NCBI RefSeq assembly: GCF_037948395.1
Contig: NZ_CP149940.1
Span: 3,658,001 to 3,722,000 of the forward strand
Reading direction: 5' to 3'
Origin: Serratia nevei
Lineage (GTDB): Bacteria; Pseudomonadota; Gammaproteobacteria; Enterobacterales; Enterobacteriaceae
DNA: 64,000 nt
Under the pieces are notes generated by a model, which ran no database searches, was not told the DNA's origin, and saw only the letters and a list, made by a program, of their open reading frames with translations. Below are positions 26,113-35,772 of the stretch, piece by piece; positions within the stretch are counted from its first letter, which is position 1, and each line of letters starts with the position of its first letter. A program made the position numbers and the translations under genes.

Positions 26113-27021
26113 TCAGGCGTCGGCCTGCTGCTCCGGCTCAATGACCGGCGCGGCCTCATCGAAATGTGGCTGCGGCTGGTTGGTCAGCTTGGACAGAATG
26201 CTCGCCAACGTCTGGCGCATTTCCGGACGGCGAACGATCATGTCGATCGCGCCTTTTTCGATCAGGAACTCGCTGCGCTGGAAGCCCGGCGGCAATTTCT
26301 CGCGCACGGTCTGCTCGATGACGCGCGGGCCGGCAAAGCCGATCAGCGCTTTCGGCTCGGCGATGTTGATGTCGCCCAGCATCGCCAAGCTGGCAGAAAC
26401 GCCGCCCATGGTCGGGTCGGTCAGCACGGAGATGTACGGCAAGCCGCGCTCCTGCATTTTGGCCAACGCCGCGCTGGTTTTCGCCATCTGCATCAGCGAC
26501 ATCAGCGCTTCCTGCATGCGCGCGCCGCCGCTGGCGGAGAAGCACACCAGCGGACAGTTGTCCTCCAGCGCCTGCTCAACCGCACGCACGAAGCGCGCGC
26601 CGACCACGGAAGACATCGAGCCGCCGATGAAGGCGAATTCGAAGGAGGCCGCGACGATCGGCATGCCGTACAGCGTGCCCTTCATCACCACCAGCGCGTC
26701 TTTCTCGCCGGTCGCTTTCTGTGCGGCGACCAGGCGATCTTTATAGCGCTTGGAATCCTTGAATTTCAGAACGTCTTTCGGCTCCAGATCGCTGCCCAGC
26801 TCCACTTCGCTGCCTTCGTCCAGCAGGGTATGCAGACGCGCGCGCGCGCCCATACGCATGTGGTGGTCGCACTTCGGACACACTTCCAGATTACGCTCCA
26901 GCTCGGCGCGGTAGAGAACCTGGCCGCAGCTGTCGCATTTGGTCCAGACCCCTTCAGGAATGCTCGCCTTACGGGTTTGTGTGATATTGCTCTTGTTAAG
27001 AATTCGTTCAATCCAGCTCAT
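26113..27021 (-). CDS. accD: Acetyl-CoA carboxylase carboxyltransferase subunit beta
   Basis: Beta subunit of the carboxyltransferase that makes malonyl-CoA with AccA. An N-terminal C4 zinc finger is visible at Cys29, Cys32, Cys48 and Cys51 (WTKCDSCG...CPKC), known in E. coli to bind the enzyme's own mRNA. The crotonase-fold core includes [21 protein letters not shown] and [12 protein letters not shown]. The ATG at 27021 with AAAGG upstream gives 302 residues (E. coli 304); an in-frame extension to 27093 is not supported. A 191-base gap to folC (25922-26112) holds no gene. Confidence 0.97.
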   Translation of the reverse strand: MSWIERILNKSNITQTRKASIPEGVWTKCDSCGQVLYRAELERNLEVCPKCDHHMRMGARARLHTLLDEGSEVELGSDLEPKDVLKFKDSKRYKDRLVAAQKATGEKDALVVMKGTLYGMPIVAASFEFAFIGGSMSSVVGARFVRAVEQALEDNCPLVCFSASGGARMQEALMSLMQMAKTSAALAKMQERGLPYISVLTDPTMGGVSASLAMLGDINIAEPKALIGFAGPRVIEQTVREKLPPGFQRSEFLIEKGAIDMIVRRPEMRQTLASILSKLTNQPQPHFDEAAPVIEPEQQADA

Positions 27022-27253
27022 CGATGACCTTTCTGTTTGAACCTGGCACACGCCAGTCCGCTGTTCATGCTTTAACAATCCCCCCGAAAACACCCCAATG
27101 AAAAAATGCCCGTTCGCGGCGCGGCAAGCGCGGCGACTGAGGCATCGGCTTCAGGGTTGTTCGCAGGAACAGACCATAATGTCGCTCATTAAACCATATC
27201 GGCCCGACGCTGTGGACAAAAAACTGGTCGAACCGACAGGTTAAACAATGTTT

Positions 27254-27916
27254 TTACTGTTTTTGCTGGCGGGCGGCCGCGCGCTTGTGGCGCCAAATTT
27301 CAATCACGCCCGGCAGAATCGAAACGATGATGATCCCGACGATCAGCAGTTTCAGGTTCTCCTGCACCACCGGCAGATCGCCGAACAGGTAGCCAGCATA
27401 AGTGAAGAGCAGCACCCAAACCAGTGCGCCAATCACGTTGTAGGCGGCGAAGTGGCGATAGGACATATGCCCCATACCGGCGACGAACGGCGCAAAAGTA
27501 CGCACGATCGGCACGAATCGCGCCAGAATAATCGTTTTCCCACCGTGTTTCTCATAGAACTGGTGCGTCTTGTCCAGATAGCTGCGGCGGAAAATTTTCG
27601 AATTCGGGTTGCTGAACAGCTTCTCGCCGAACAACCGCCCGATAGTGTAGTTCACCGCATCGCCGAGGATCGCCGCCACCACCATCAATGCCACCATGGT
27701 GTGCACGTTAAGATCGTTGGTCGGCAACGCCGCCAGCGCACCAGCGACAAACAGCAAAGAATCCCCCGGCAGGAACGGCGTCACCACCAGACCGGTTTCG
27801 CAAAACAGGATCAGGAACAGAATAGCGTAGACCCACATGCCGTATTGTGCGACCAGTTCGGCCAGGTGCACATCAATATGCAGAATGAAATCAATAATAA
27901 ACTTGATGATGTCCAT
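27254..27916 (-). CDS. dedA: DedA family membrane protein
   Basis: A 220-residue polytopic inner-membrane protein of the DedA (SNARE_assoc/VTT) family; members act in undecaprenyl- or phospholipid flipping and envelope homeostasis. The re-entrant motif [23 protein letters not shown] and the [14 protein letters not shown] motif with essential Arg and Pro are present. The ATG at 27916 ([22 protein letters not shown]) has GAGAG upstream and fits E. coli DedA (219); four codons of upstream extension are rejected. The 232-base gap to accD downstream contains the accD promoter region and no gene. Confidence 0.94.
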   Translation of the reverse strand: MDIIKFIIDFILHIDVHLAELVAQYGMWVYAILFLILFCETGLVVTPFLPGDSLLFVAGALAALPTNDLNVHTMVALMVVAAILGDAVNYTIGRLFGEKLFSNPNSKIFRRSYLDKTHQFYEKHGGKTIILARFVPIVRTFAPFVAGMGHMSYRHFAAYNVIGALVWVLLFTYAGYLFGDLPVVQENLKLLIVGIIIVSILPGVIEIWRHKRAAARQQKQ

Positions 27917-27994
27917 AAATTCTCTCATTGATGCCGGGTGTTTCAGTCACGCGGCAGAAGCACAAGGGAGCGACGCTTTCAGGCGTGCCGGCGT

Positions 27995-28816
27995 TTAATC
28001 GTCGGGCAAAAACAGCGGCCCCATCGGCGGCCGCGGTAGACCAAAGTGGTCAGGGTAATCCACGGCAACCAGATACAGCCCCTCGGCTCGCGCCGTCGCC
28101 GCCGCCAGGTTGCGATCTTTCAGCGCCAGCAACTCGGCCATCCAGTTCTCATCCTGATTGCCGCAGCCGATCTCCATCAGGCTGCCGACGATGTTGCGAA
28201 CCATGTGATGCACGAAGGCATTCGCCTTGATATCTACCACAATATATTCGCCGTAGCGCGTAACCTTAACGTGTTTTACGCAGCGCCACGGGGTGCGCGA
28301 CTGACATTGCACCGCGCGGAACGAAGTGAAGTCGTTTTCGCCCAGCAGCGCCTGCGCCGCCCGATGCATGCGATCGGCGTCCAGCGGGTGATAAAAGTGC
28401 GTCACCCCCTGTTGCAGCACCGCCGGCCGGTAGCGATGGTTGAAAATAATATAGCGGTAGCGGCGCGCGGTGGCGCTGAAACGCGCGTGAAAATCGTCGG
28501 TGACCGGGCTCACCCAACGCACCGCGATATCCGGCGGCAGATGGGTATTTACCCCCATCGTCCAGGCGGCGTCCTTGCGGCGCGCGGTGGTTTCGAAATG
28601 CACCACCTGCCCGGTGGCGTGCACCCCGGCGTCGGTACGCCCGGCGCACAGCACGCTAATCGGCGCATCCGCCACCTTGCTCAACGCCTGCTCCAGGCGT
28701 TGCTGCACGCTGGCCACTTCTTGCTGCCGCTGCCAACCGTAGTACCGGCTGCCGTCATATTCGATGCCCAGCGCAATTTTCAGCGTTGGCTGAACGGGCG
28801 AGACCACCTCAGACAT
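27995..28816 (-). CDS. truA: tRNA pseudouridine(38-40) synthase TruA
   Basis: Makes pseudouridine at positions 38-40 of the anticodon arm. The 273-residue protein shows [17 protein letters not shown] near the N terminus and the catalytic motif [18 protein letters not shown] with the nucleophilic Asp. [15 protein letters not shown] is the conserved C-terminal RNA-binding part. Its ATG shares one base with the usg TGA stop, so it is translationally coupled, as in E. coli. Confidence 0.96.
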   Translation of the reverse strand: MSEVVSPVQPTLKIALGIEYDGSRYYGWQRQQEVASVQQRLEQALSKVADAPISVLCAGRTDAGVHATGQVVHFETTARRKDAAWTMGVNTHLPPDIAVRWVSPVTDDFHARFSATARRYRYIIFNHRYRPAVLQQGVTHFYHPLDADRMHRAAQALLGENDFTSFRAVQCQSRTPWRCVKHVKVTRYGEYIVVDIKANAFVHHMVRNIVGSLMEIGCGNQDENWMAELLALKDRNLAAATARAEGLYLVAVDYPDHFGLPRPPMGPLFLPDD

Positions 28817-29826
28817 CAGTACATCTGCTCCTGCACCAAACGCTCGGCGGTTTCAATAGCCATCAATGCGCCGCCGAAGCGCACATTGTCCGCCACCGTC
28901 CAGAACTGCAACAGCTCGGGGATGCCGTAATCGTTACGCAGACAACCGATGCTGAGCGCATCGCTGCCGGAGGCGTCGGTGACCTGAGTCGGGTAATCGT
29001 CCTCTTCGCTCAGTTGAATGTCCTCGATCTCTTCGAGCTCGCTGCGCGCCTCTTCGGCGGACAGCGGGCGCAGCGCTTCCAGGTGCACCACCTGCGCGTG
29101 GCCGTAAAACACCGGCGACTGAACGCAGCTCACCGAAATCGGCAGCCCTTCATCCTGCAGCACCTTGCGCACCTGATCGACGATCAGGCGTTCTTCGCGC
29201 ACGCTACCCTGCTCGTCGGCAATCAGCGGCAACAGGTTGAACGCCAGCTGCTTGCCGAAAACGCCTTCCTCGGCCGGAATGCCGTTCAGCAGGCGCGCGC
29301 TCTGGCCGGCCAAATCGTCCACCGCCACCTTGCCGCGCGACGATACCGACATCAGCGTGGTGACGTGCAGACGCGACAGCCCCGCCTGTTCGGTCAGCGG
29401 CTTGATCGCCGTCAGCAGCTGGCTGACCATGCTGTCGGCCACCGCCACGATATTGCGGTTGCGGTAATCCGCCAGCACCTGCGGGTTAACGCCCGGCACC
29501 ACCAGCGGCACATCCGGCTCCATGGCGAACAGGCCGCTGGTGTCGATCACCAGGCAGCCCATGTTGCCGGCTTCTTCGGCATAGCGCGCGGACGCTTCGC
29601 TGCCGGCGACGAAGAAGGCCAGCTGCGCCTGTGACCAGTCGAACTCTTCGGCGTTTTGCACCAGAAGAGACTTGCCGTTGAAGCGCACATTGGCGCCCGC
29701 GCTGCGTTCGCTTGCCAGAGGATAGAGCTCACCCACCGGGAACTGGCGTTCCTGCAACAATTCCAGCAACGCTTCACCTACCGCGCCAGTGGCGCCGAGC
29801 AGCGCGATATTCCAGCCGTCAGACAT
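28816..29826 (-). CDS. usg: USG-1 protein, aspartate-semialdehyde dehydrogenase homologue
   Basis: A 336-residue protein with an N-terminal NAD(P)-binding fold ([20 protein letters not shown]) and the ASADH dimerisation domain ([22 protein letters not shown]). The position of the catalytic Cys of true aspartate-semialdehyde dehydrogenases (NPNCSTIQ) reads VADSMVSQ here, so that Cys is replaced and the normal reaction is unlikely. The E. coli homologue has the same change; its role is unknown. The start at 29826 (GGAGA upstream) matches the E. coli N terminus MSEGWNIAVLGATG. Confidence 0.93.
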   Translation of the reverse strand: MSDGWNIALLGATGAVGEALLELLQERQFPVGELYPLASERSAGANVRFNGKSLLVQNAEEFDWSQAQLAFFVAGSEASARYAEEAGNMGCLVIDTSGLFAMEPDVPLVVPGVNPQVLADYRNRNIVAVADSMVSQLLTAIKPLTEQAGLSRLHVTTLMSVSSRGKVAVDDLAGQSARLLNGIPAEEGVFGKQLAFNLLPLIADEQGSVREERLIVDQVRKVLQDEGLPISVSCVQSPVFYGHAQVVHLEALRPLSAEEARSELEEIEDIQLSEEDDYPTQVTDASGSDALSIGCLRNDYGIPELLQFWTVADNVRFGGALMAIETAERLVQEQMY

Positions 29827-29936
29827 CGGGTTTTCTCCAGAGTATTTCATTCATAAAAGCAGACGGGCAGTGCAATCACCGCCCGATAATCTTTGCCGCT
29901 CACTGTAGCGGCGTTGGCTTAAGACAACCTTACGCG

Positions 29937-31058
29937 CTATGCCACGCTGAAGCCCAGCTTGCCGAGCAGCTCGGCGCTGGCGCTGTCATCGCATTGCACG
30001 GCCAGCGACGACCACTCGCGGCGTTCCTGATAGTGCTTGCGCAGGCGATCGAATTCGCCCGGTTGCCCGGCGACTTTGCGCAGCGGCGCATCATCGCGGC
30101 GCACATCATACACCAAGTGCATCAATCGTTTTAACCGCGCTTCATCCAGCGGCCCGTTGAGGCGGATCTGGCTGAACTCCGGCACCGGCAGCAGCGAGGC
30201 CAGCGCCACCTGCTGCGGCTGCCCCAGATGGCGGCTGAACGCTTCGAACACCTGAGTGGTGCCGCGCGCCTTGCCTTCCAGCGTATACCCGGCGATGTGC
30301 GCAGTGCCGATATCCACCCGCGCCAGCAGCGGCAAGGAGAGATCCGGCTCCGGTTCCCACACGTCCAGCACCGTGCTCAGCTTTTTGCCCTTTTCCAGCG
30401 CCTGCAACAACGCGGCGTTATCCACCACCGGCCCACGGCAGGCGTTGATCAGAATGCGGTTGTCCGGCAGCGCCGCCAACAGATCGGCGTCCGCCAGATG
30501 CAGCGAATGGTATGGGCCGGATTTATTCAGCGGCGTATGGAAGGTCAGCACGTCGGCCTCGGCCACCAGCTTCTCCAGCGGCCAAAACTCCCCGGCGTCG
30601 CCGCGATCGGCACGCGGCGGATCGCACAGCAGCGTGCGCACGCCCAGCGCTTTGAGGCGCGCGTCCAGGCGGGAACCGACGTTGCCCACGCCGATGATGC
30701 CGACGGTTTTATCCCGCAGATGGAAGCCATCGCGTTCGGCCAGCAGCATCAAGGCAGAGAACACATACTCGACCACCGCAATGGCGTTGCAGCCCGGCGC
30801 GGCGGAAAAGCCGATGCCCTGCCGTTGCAGCCAGGCGTCATCGACGTGATCGGTGCCGGCGGTGGCGGTACCGACAAAGCCGATGCGGCTGCCGGCCAGC
30901 AACGCTTCATTGACCTTGGTGACCGAACGCACCATCAGCGCATCGGCATCCGCCAGCGCCTCACGCGGGATCGGGCGGCCCGGCACTGCCTGCACGTCGC
31001 CCAGGCGGCTGAACAGCTTGGCCGCGTACGGCATATTTTCATCAACCAGAATTTTCAC
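29937..31058 (-). CDS. pdxB: Erythronate-4-phosphate dehydrogenase PdxB
   Basis: Second step of pyridoxal 5'-phosphate synthesis through deoxyxylulose 5-phosphate. The 373-residue protein starts at a GTG ([12 protein letters not shown]) with GGAGA upstream. The D-2-hydroxyacid dehydrogenase Rossmann fold ([21 protein letters not shown]), catalytic Arg in [11 protein letters not shown] and His in [17 protein letters not shown] are intact. The C-terminal PdxB dimerisation domain ends the protein. In E. coli flk is the next divergent gene; here about 15 kb of accessory genes intervene. Confidence 0.96.
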   Translation of the reverse strand: MKILVDENMPYAAKLFSRLGDVQAVPGRPIPREALADADALMVRSVTKVNEALLAGSRIGFVGTATAGTDHVDDAWLQRQGIGFSAAPGCNAIAVVEYVFSALMLLAERDGFHLRDKTVGIIGVGNVGSRLDARLKALGVRTLLCDPPRADRGDAGEFWPLEKLVAEADVLTFHTPLNKSGPYHSLHLADADLLAALPDNRILINACRGPVVDNAALLQALEKGKKLSTVLDVWEPEPDLSLPLLARVDIGTAHIAGYTLEGKARGTTQVFEAFSRHLGQPQQVALASLLPVPEFSQIRLNGPLDEARLKRLMHLVYDVRRDDAPLRKVAGQPGEFDRLRKHYQERREWSSLAVQCDDSASAELLGKLGFSVA

Positions 31059-31111
31059 TGCGTTCTCCGACGGTTTACGGCTATTTGTCTGCGAAATAGT
31101 GTGCCACTGAA

Positions 31112-31885
31112 TCAGGCACGGCGAAAGCGCTCAGGGGTGGTGCCGGCGATCTGCTGGAACATGACGATAAACGCCGACGCGGAGCTGTAGCCGACGTCCA
31201 GCGCCACGTCCTGCACGGTCTTGCCCTGCTCGAGCAGCGACACGGCATGCAGGAAACGCAGGCGCTGGCGCCATTCGCTGAACGACATGCCCAGATCCTG
31301 CTGGCAGCGGCGCGACAGCGTGCGCTCAGTGGTGTAGACCCGAGCCGCCCACGCCGCCAGCGAGGTGTTGTCCGCCGGGCAGTGCTCCAGCGCTTCCAGC
31401 ACCGGCGCCAAAAATTTGTCGTCCGACGACGGCAGATAGGTTTGCTGGCGCGGCGACAGGCGCAGCTGATCGATCAGCACCTGGCACAGGCGCAAATCCT
31501 CTTCCGTTTGCGGAATGTACTGCTTGCGCGCATAGAAATCCTCGGCGATGGCGCGGAATATCGGCGTCACGCTCACCAGGCAAGGGTCGGCCGGCATGCC
31601 GGCACACAGCGCCGGCGTGATGTCCACCATGCGGCACTGCGCCAGCCGCTGGTTATAGCAGGAGTGTTCGATGCCGGCCGGCGCCCACAGCACGAACTCC
31701 GGCGGCGCCAGAAAGCGCTGCCCGCCGATGCGCAGCACCATCACCCCGGCTTTGACCCACATCAACTGGCCCCAGGTGTGGCTGTGCGGCTGGAATTCGG
31801 TGCGCGCGTTGAACTCCTCGCAGCGGAACTGCACCGGCTTCGGTGCCGGGATCAGCGACTCGGGGAAATGGCGGATTTCTGGCAT
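31112..31885 (-). CDS. AraC-family transcriptional regulator with cupin sensor
   Basis: A 257-residue regulator. The N-terminal half is a cupin-like sensor ([45 protein letters not shown]), the C-terminal half a double helix-turn-helix ([20 protein letters not shown] and [33 protein letters not shown]). It resembles the NimR/YqhC-like group that controls an adjacent transporter. It is divergent from a DMT-family exporter gene with 117 bases between, so local control of that transporter is the likely role. The ligand is unknown. Confidence 0.9.
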   Translation of the reverse strand: MPEIRHFPESLIPAPKPVQFRCEEFNARTEFQPHSHTWGQLMWVKAGVMVLRIGGQRFLAPPEFVLWAPAGIEHSCYNQRLAQCRMVDITPALCAGMPADPCLVSVTPIFRAIAEDFYARKQYIPQTEEDLRLCQVLIDQLRLSPRQQTYLPSSDDKFLAPVLEALEHCPADNTSLAAWAARVYTTERTLSRRCQQDLGMSFSEWRQRLRFLHAVSLLEQGKTVQDVALDVGYSSASAFIVMFQQIAGTTPERFRRA

Positions 31886-31988
31886 GGTTTCGTCCCGTGA
31901 TTTGTCTTGTTTACGCCGATTTTTGTCTGGATATCGCTATATATGATAAACCGGACACGCGTAGACTAGCCAGCATGTTGGACGTTAT

Positions 31989-32003
31989 TGAGAATAATTA
32001 TCA
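31989..32003 (+). promoter_or_regulatory. Fur-box-like sequence over the translation start of the DMT transporter
   Basis: TGAGAATAATTATCA matches the 7-1-7 Fur consensus TGATAAT-N-ATTATCA at all but one position and ends on the first base of the ATG. It also contains the only ribosome-site-like bases (GAGA). AT-rich leaders can produce such matches by chance. Confidence 0.4.
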
Positions 32004-32923
32004 TGAATATGCTTTTCCCGCTGTTGGCCGTGCTGATTTGGTCGATTAACGCCGTCGTCAGCAAACTCTCCGCCACCGCCATCGATCCGGCGGCCATCTC
32101 GCTCTACCGCTGGCTGCTGGCGTTGATTGCCCTGACGCCGTTCGTGCTGCCGGGCGTGCTGCGCAACTGGGCGCAGGTGCGCGCCAACTGGTGGAAATTG
32201 ATGATCCTCGGTTTGCTGGGCATGGTGCTGTACCAAAGCCTGGCGTATTACGCCGCACACAGCGTCAGCGCGCTGTTTATGGGCATCATCGTATCGCTGA
32301 TCCCGCTGCTGACCATCCTGATCAGCATCGTACTGCTGCGCATTGCGCCAACCGTCGGCGTGCTGCTCGGCAGCATACTCTCCTTCTGCGGCCTGATCTG
32401 GCTGGTCAGCGGCGGTCAGCCCGGCGTGCTGCTGCAGCACGGTATCGGCAAGGGGGAATTGATGATGCTGCTCGCCACCGCCTCTTACGCGCTGTATGGC
32501 GTGTTGACCAAACGCTGGGCCATCGCGCTGCCGAACTGGCAATCGCTGTACGTGCAGATCTTGTTCGGCGTGCTGTTGCTGCTGCCTAATTTCCTGATGG
32601 CGCAGGATGTCGGCTTGAACGGCCATAACCTGCCGCTGGTGCTGTTCGCCGGCATTCCGGCTTCGATTATCGCTCCGTTCCTGTGGATCCAGGGCGTGAT
32701 GCGCCTGGGCGCCAATACCGCCTCGATCTTTATGAACCTGGCGCCGGTGTTTACCGCCGCTATCGCCGTGCTGTTCCTGCATGAGCAGCTGCACGGTTAC
32801 CACCTGATCGGCGGCGGCATCACCCTGCTGGGCGTTATTCTGTCGCAGCGGCTGCGCACGCCGCTGACGCGTAAAGCCAAGGCCCCGGCGGACGACGTCG
32901 AATCCTGCAAAGAACAGGCTTAA
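32003..32923 (+). CDS. EamA/DMT-family transporter
   Basis: A 306-residue inner-membrane protein with ten predicted helices in two EamA repeats (about 5-135 and 150-285). The second repeat shows ASYALYGVLTKRW and IPASIIAPFLWIQGVMRLGANTASIFMNLAPVFTAAIAVLFLHE, typical of drug/metabolite exporters. The ATG at 32003 was chosen over a TTG at 31988. Substrate is unknown. The gene is divergent from an AraC regulator and convergent with tctE, whose stop codon overlaps its own by 4 bases. Confidence 0.88.
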   Translation: MNMLFPLLAVLIWSINAVVSKLSATAIDPAAISLYRWLLALIALTPFVLPGVLRNWAQVRANWWKLMILGLLGMVLYQSLAYYAAHSVSALFMGIIVSLIPLLTILISIVLLRIAPTVGVLLGSILSFCGLIWLVSGGQPGVLLQHGIGKGELMMLLATASYALYGVLTKRWAIALPNWQSLYVQILFGVLLLLPNFLMAQDVGLNGHNLPLVLFAGIPASIIAPFLWIQGVMRLGANTASIFMNLAPVFTAAIAVLFLHEQLHGYHLIGGGITLLGVILSQRLRTPLTRKAKAPADDVESCKEQA

Positions 32924-34338
32924 GGCAGCAGCCTGAAACGCACCCGCACCAACAGGCCGCCCAGAGCGGCGGAGCTCAGCAGCTCCGGGCGGGTGCCGTG
33001 ATACGCGGTGATGTCCTTCACCAGCGCCAGCCCCAGGCCGGCGCCCGGCTGATCGCCCACGTTGTCCAGCCGATGAAACGGCTGCAGCGCCAGCGCCTTG
33101 TCCTGCAAGGCGATGCCGGGGCCGCTGTCTTCAATCTCCAGCACGCCTTCCCCTGCCGCCTGATCCTGAGTGAGGCGCGCGGTCACCACGCCCTGACGCG
33201 GCGTGTATTTCAGCGCGTTGTCCAGCAGGTTGGCGCACAGTTCGGCCAACAGCAGCGGTTCCCCCGCCACCTGGCACGCCGCCTCGCCTTCAAACCCGAG
33301 ATCGATCTGTTTACTGCGCGCCTGCGGCAAGCGGGAAAAACAGGCGTCGCGCAGCACCTGCGCCAGATTGACCGGCTGCAGCTGGCGCTCGGCCCGGTGC
33401 TCGCTGGCCTTCAGGCGTGAGAGATGCAGCAGGCGGTCGGTCAGCGCCACGGTATTATCCAGCGTCGCGCTCATCGCCTGCAGGCTTTCGCGCCACTGCT
33501 GCGGCCGGTCGCTGGCCAGCGCTACCCCAACCTGAGTCTTCAACACCGCCAGCGGCGTGCGCAGTTGGTGCGAAGCATCGGCGCTGAAACGCTCCTGGCG
33601 CGCCACCATCAGCCGCAGCCGTTCGATATAGCGATTGAACGCCACCAGCAGCGGCTGCATCTCCGACCACGGCAATACCCGCGGCAGGGGCGTCAGCTCG
33701 CCCGGATCGCGCCGCAGCATGATGCCGGAGAGCTTGCGCATCGGCTTCAACACCCGCTTGAGCAGCGCGAACGCCAGAATCAGGGTCAACACCACCACCG
33801 TGCCCTGGCTCAACAGCGCCGCGATCATCATCTGTCGCGCCAGGTAACGGCGCGACTCCAGGGTTTCCGCCACCAGAATGGTCGCCATGCCGCTCACGCC
33901 CGACTCGTTGATCGGTTGAAACAGCGCCGCCACGCGGATCGCCCGGCCTAGGTATTCCGCATCGTAAAAATGCACCAGCGCCGGGTAGAGCGTGGAACGC
34001 GGGATATGGGGCGGCAACGACGGCAAATCGTCATAGCCCGAAATGCTTTTCCCCTGCGGCGAGATCACCTCGTAATAGAGCTGATCGTTCATGTTGCGCT
34101 CGAAGCTGTCGAGCACCACATAGGGCACATCAACCGCCAGCTTGCCGTCGCGCACCACCAGCCGCTCCGCCACGGTGCGCGCCGACGCCAGCAGCGTGCG
34201 ATCGTAAGCCAGGGTGGCGGCGCTCATGGCGCTGAAATAGTGGGTGTAGATCGAGATGCCGCCCAACGCCACCAGCGGCAGGCCAAAAAACAGCAGCAGT
34301 TGATAGAACAACGAACGCGGCGCGTTAAACCACCGCAT
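32920..34338 (-). CDS. tctE: Sensor histidine kinase TctE
   Basis: A 472-residue membrane kinase of the OmpR/QseC-type group. Two membrane helices (about 12-35 and 170-192) enclose a periplasmic sensor. HAMP, HisKA (phospho-His in FSADASHQLRTPLAVLK) and HATPase_c (ELCANLLDNALKY, DSGPGI, GAGLGLALV) follow. It probably senses tricarboxylates and phosphorylates TctD to switch on tctCBA, as known in Salmonella. It overlaps tctD by 14 bases. The window contains no other regulator dedicated to tctCBA. Confidence 0.9.
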   Translation of the reverse strand: MRWFNAPRSLFYQLLLFFGLPLVALGGISIYTHYFSAMSAATLAYDRTLLASARTVAERLVVRDGKLAVDVPYVVLDSFERNMNDQLYYEVISPQGKSISGYDDLPSLPPHIPRSTLYPALVHFYDAEYLGRAIRVAALFQPINESGVSGMATILVAETLESRRYLARQMMIAALLSQGTVVVLTLILAFALLKRVLKPMRKLSGIMLRRDPGELTPLPRVLPWSEMQPLLVAFNRYIERLRLMVARQERFSADASHQLRTPLAVLKTQVGVALASDRPQQWRESLQAMSATLDNTVALTDRLLHLSRLKASEHRAERQLQPVNLAQVLRDACFSRLPQARSKQIDLGFEGEAACQVAGEPLLLAELCANLLDNALKYTPRQGVVTARLTQDQAAGEGVLEIEDSGPGIALQDKALALQPFHRLDNVGDQPGAGLGLALVKDITAYHGTRPELLSSAALGGLLVRVRFRLLP

Positions 34339-34999
34339 TGCACCGCTCCAGGCTGTAACCCAGACCGCGCAGCGTGATGATTGCCACGTCGCTGCCCTGC
34401 AGCTTTTTCCGCAAACGGTGTACGTAAAGCTCGATGCTCTCCTGATTGGCCTCGTCGGACAGCGTAAACACCTGCTCGAACAGCTGCTGCTTGGCCACCG
34501 GGCGGCCGCGGCGGTGCATCAACGCGGTCAACACCGCCAGTTCGCGCGGCGTCAGCGCCAGCGGCTTGCCTTCCAGCAGGAAATAGCCTTCGTCGTGATA
34601 GGTCAACGCGCCATACTGTAACGCCGGCTGCGCGGCGCCGACGCTGCGGCGCAGCAGCGCCCGAATGCGCGCTTCCAGCTCGTCCAGTTCGAACGGCTTG
34701 GTGAGGTAATCGTCCGCCCCCAGATTCAGGCCCTTCACCCGATCGGCCACGTCGGTGCGCGCCGTCAGCAGCAGCACCGGCAGATCCTGCCCGCGCTTGC
34801 GCAGGCGCGCCAGCAAATCCAGGCCGTTCAAACGCGGCAGCGCCACATCCAACACCGCCAGCGCATAGCGTTCGTTGAGCAACAGATGATCGGCCGCCAC
34901 GCCGTCCGGGGCGACGTCGACGGCAAAGCCGGCGCCGGTCAGCGCCTTTTGCAACCAGTGAGACAGCTCGGGGTGATCTTCAACCAATAACAGTCGCAT
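34325..34999 (-). CDS. tctD: Response regulator TctD
   Basis: A 224-residue OmpR-family response regulator. The receiver has acidic residues at 7-8, the phospho-acceptor Asp51 (VLDVALP) and the conserved Lys in LTKPFELDELEAR. The winged-helix output domain includes LTPRELAVLTALMHRRGRPV and ESIELYVHRLRKKL. GGAA lies upstream of the ATG at 34999. It is transcribed with tctE and lies back-to-back with tctCBA, apart from one small gene in between. Confidence 0.9.
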   Translation of the reverse strand: MRLLLVEDHPELSHWLQKALTGAGFAVDVAPDGVAADHLLLNERYALAVLDVALPRLNGLDLLARLRKRGQDLPVLLLTARTDVADRVKGLNLGADDYLTKPFELDELEARIRALLRRSVGAAQPALQYGALTYHDEGYFLLEGKPLALTPRELAVLTALMHRRGRPVAKQQLFEQVFTLSDEANQESIELYVHRLRKKLQGSDVAIITLRGLGYSLERCNAVV

Positions 35000-35166
35000 G
35001 TTTCCATTCCATTGATTTACCTGAACAACCTGACGCCGATAGCGCGCTTGTTAACAGATCGATAACAGAGAATGGCATGGAAAATAAGGGGATAAAAGAG
35101 CGCCGCGCCGCCAGTTTTGGGAGCTGGCACACAATTATGCATATGGAGCGCGATCGCAGGCCGGTA

Positions 35167-35496
35167 TCAGATCAGCGGAATCGGGCTGTCGGCAACGGCA
35201 ATGCCCAGCACCGGGCGCAGCTTGTCGGCGGTAAACGGTGAAGAAACCAGCACGGAGCGATTGTTGGCGGCAAACACCAGATCGATGCCGGTCACGCAGG
35301 CGGTCATCTGGCAGGCATACTTTTCACCGTCGGCATTGACGAAATGCAGCTCAAATACGCCAATATCGGCGCGCAGCCGCTTTAAACGACACTGCCCGGT
35401 TTCACCGGTCATCTCTGCATAGACCTCCGGCAGCCGTTTAATCGCGCACACTTTGGCGCTGTCCCTGCCACCAAACAATTTCCCTAACGAAAACAT
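35167..35496 (-). CDS. Small protein of unknown function between tctD and tctC
   Basis: A 109-residue soluble protein I do not recognise. It has no signal peptide or membrane helix. Four Cys residues (positions 17, 36, 61 and 67) are spread over it, and the second half alternates hydrophobic and polar residues like a beta-rich fold (IGVFELHFVNADGEKYACQM). The ATG at 35496 follows GAGACG. It lies on the tctD strand 167 bases upstream of tctD and is divergent from tctC. The location hints at a link with tricarboxylate uptake, but this may be coincidence. Confidence 0.65.
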   Translation of the reverse strand: MFSLGKLFGGRDSAKVCAIKRLPEVYAEMTGETGQCRLKRLRADIGVFELHFVNADGEKYACQMTACVTGIDLVFAANNRSVLVSSPFTADKLRPVLGIAVADSPIPLI

Positions 35497-35772
35497 ATTA
35501 CTGCGTCTCTATTCATTTCATTGCTCATGATTCTATCGCTAAAGCAGAACCGCAAACCTGATATTACGCAGGATTTTGGCCGGTTTTGCCCCCTGTTCTT
35601 CTCTTCCTTTCTATGGTAGCGCACCCGCTCTTTGCTCGCGACAAGCGACCCCAATCACAGACTGGAAACTTTTCCGGCCGCTGAAAGGTAAATGAAAGGT
35701 TGTTGTTTTAACAATCCTGCAACCGCACCCGGCGGGATTTCACAACCAGAACAATACCGAGGGCAAGTCACA

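Noticed and set aside
35700..35714. TTGTT-N5-AACAA inverted repeat upstream of tctC as a TctD operator
   Set aside because: Five-base AT-rich arms of this kind are common by chance and OmpR-type regulators usually bind direct repeats.
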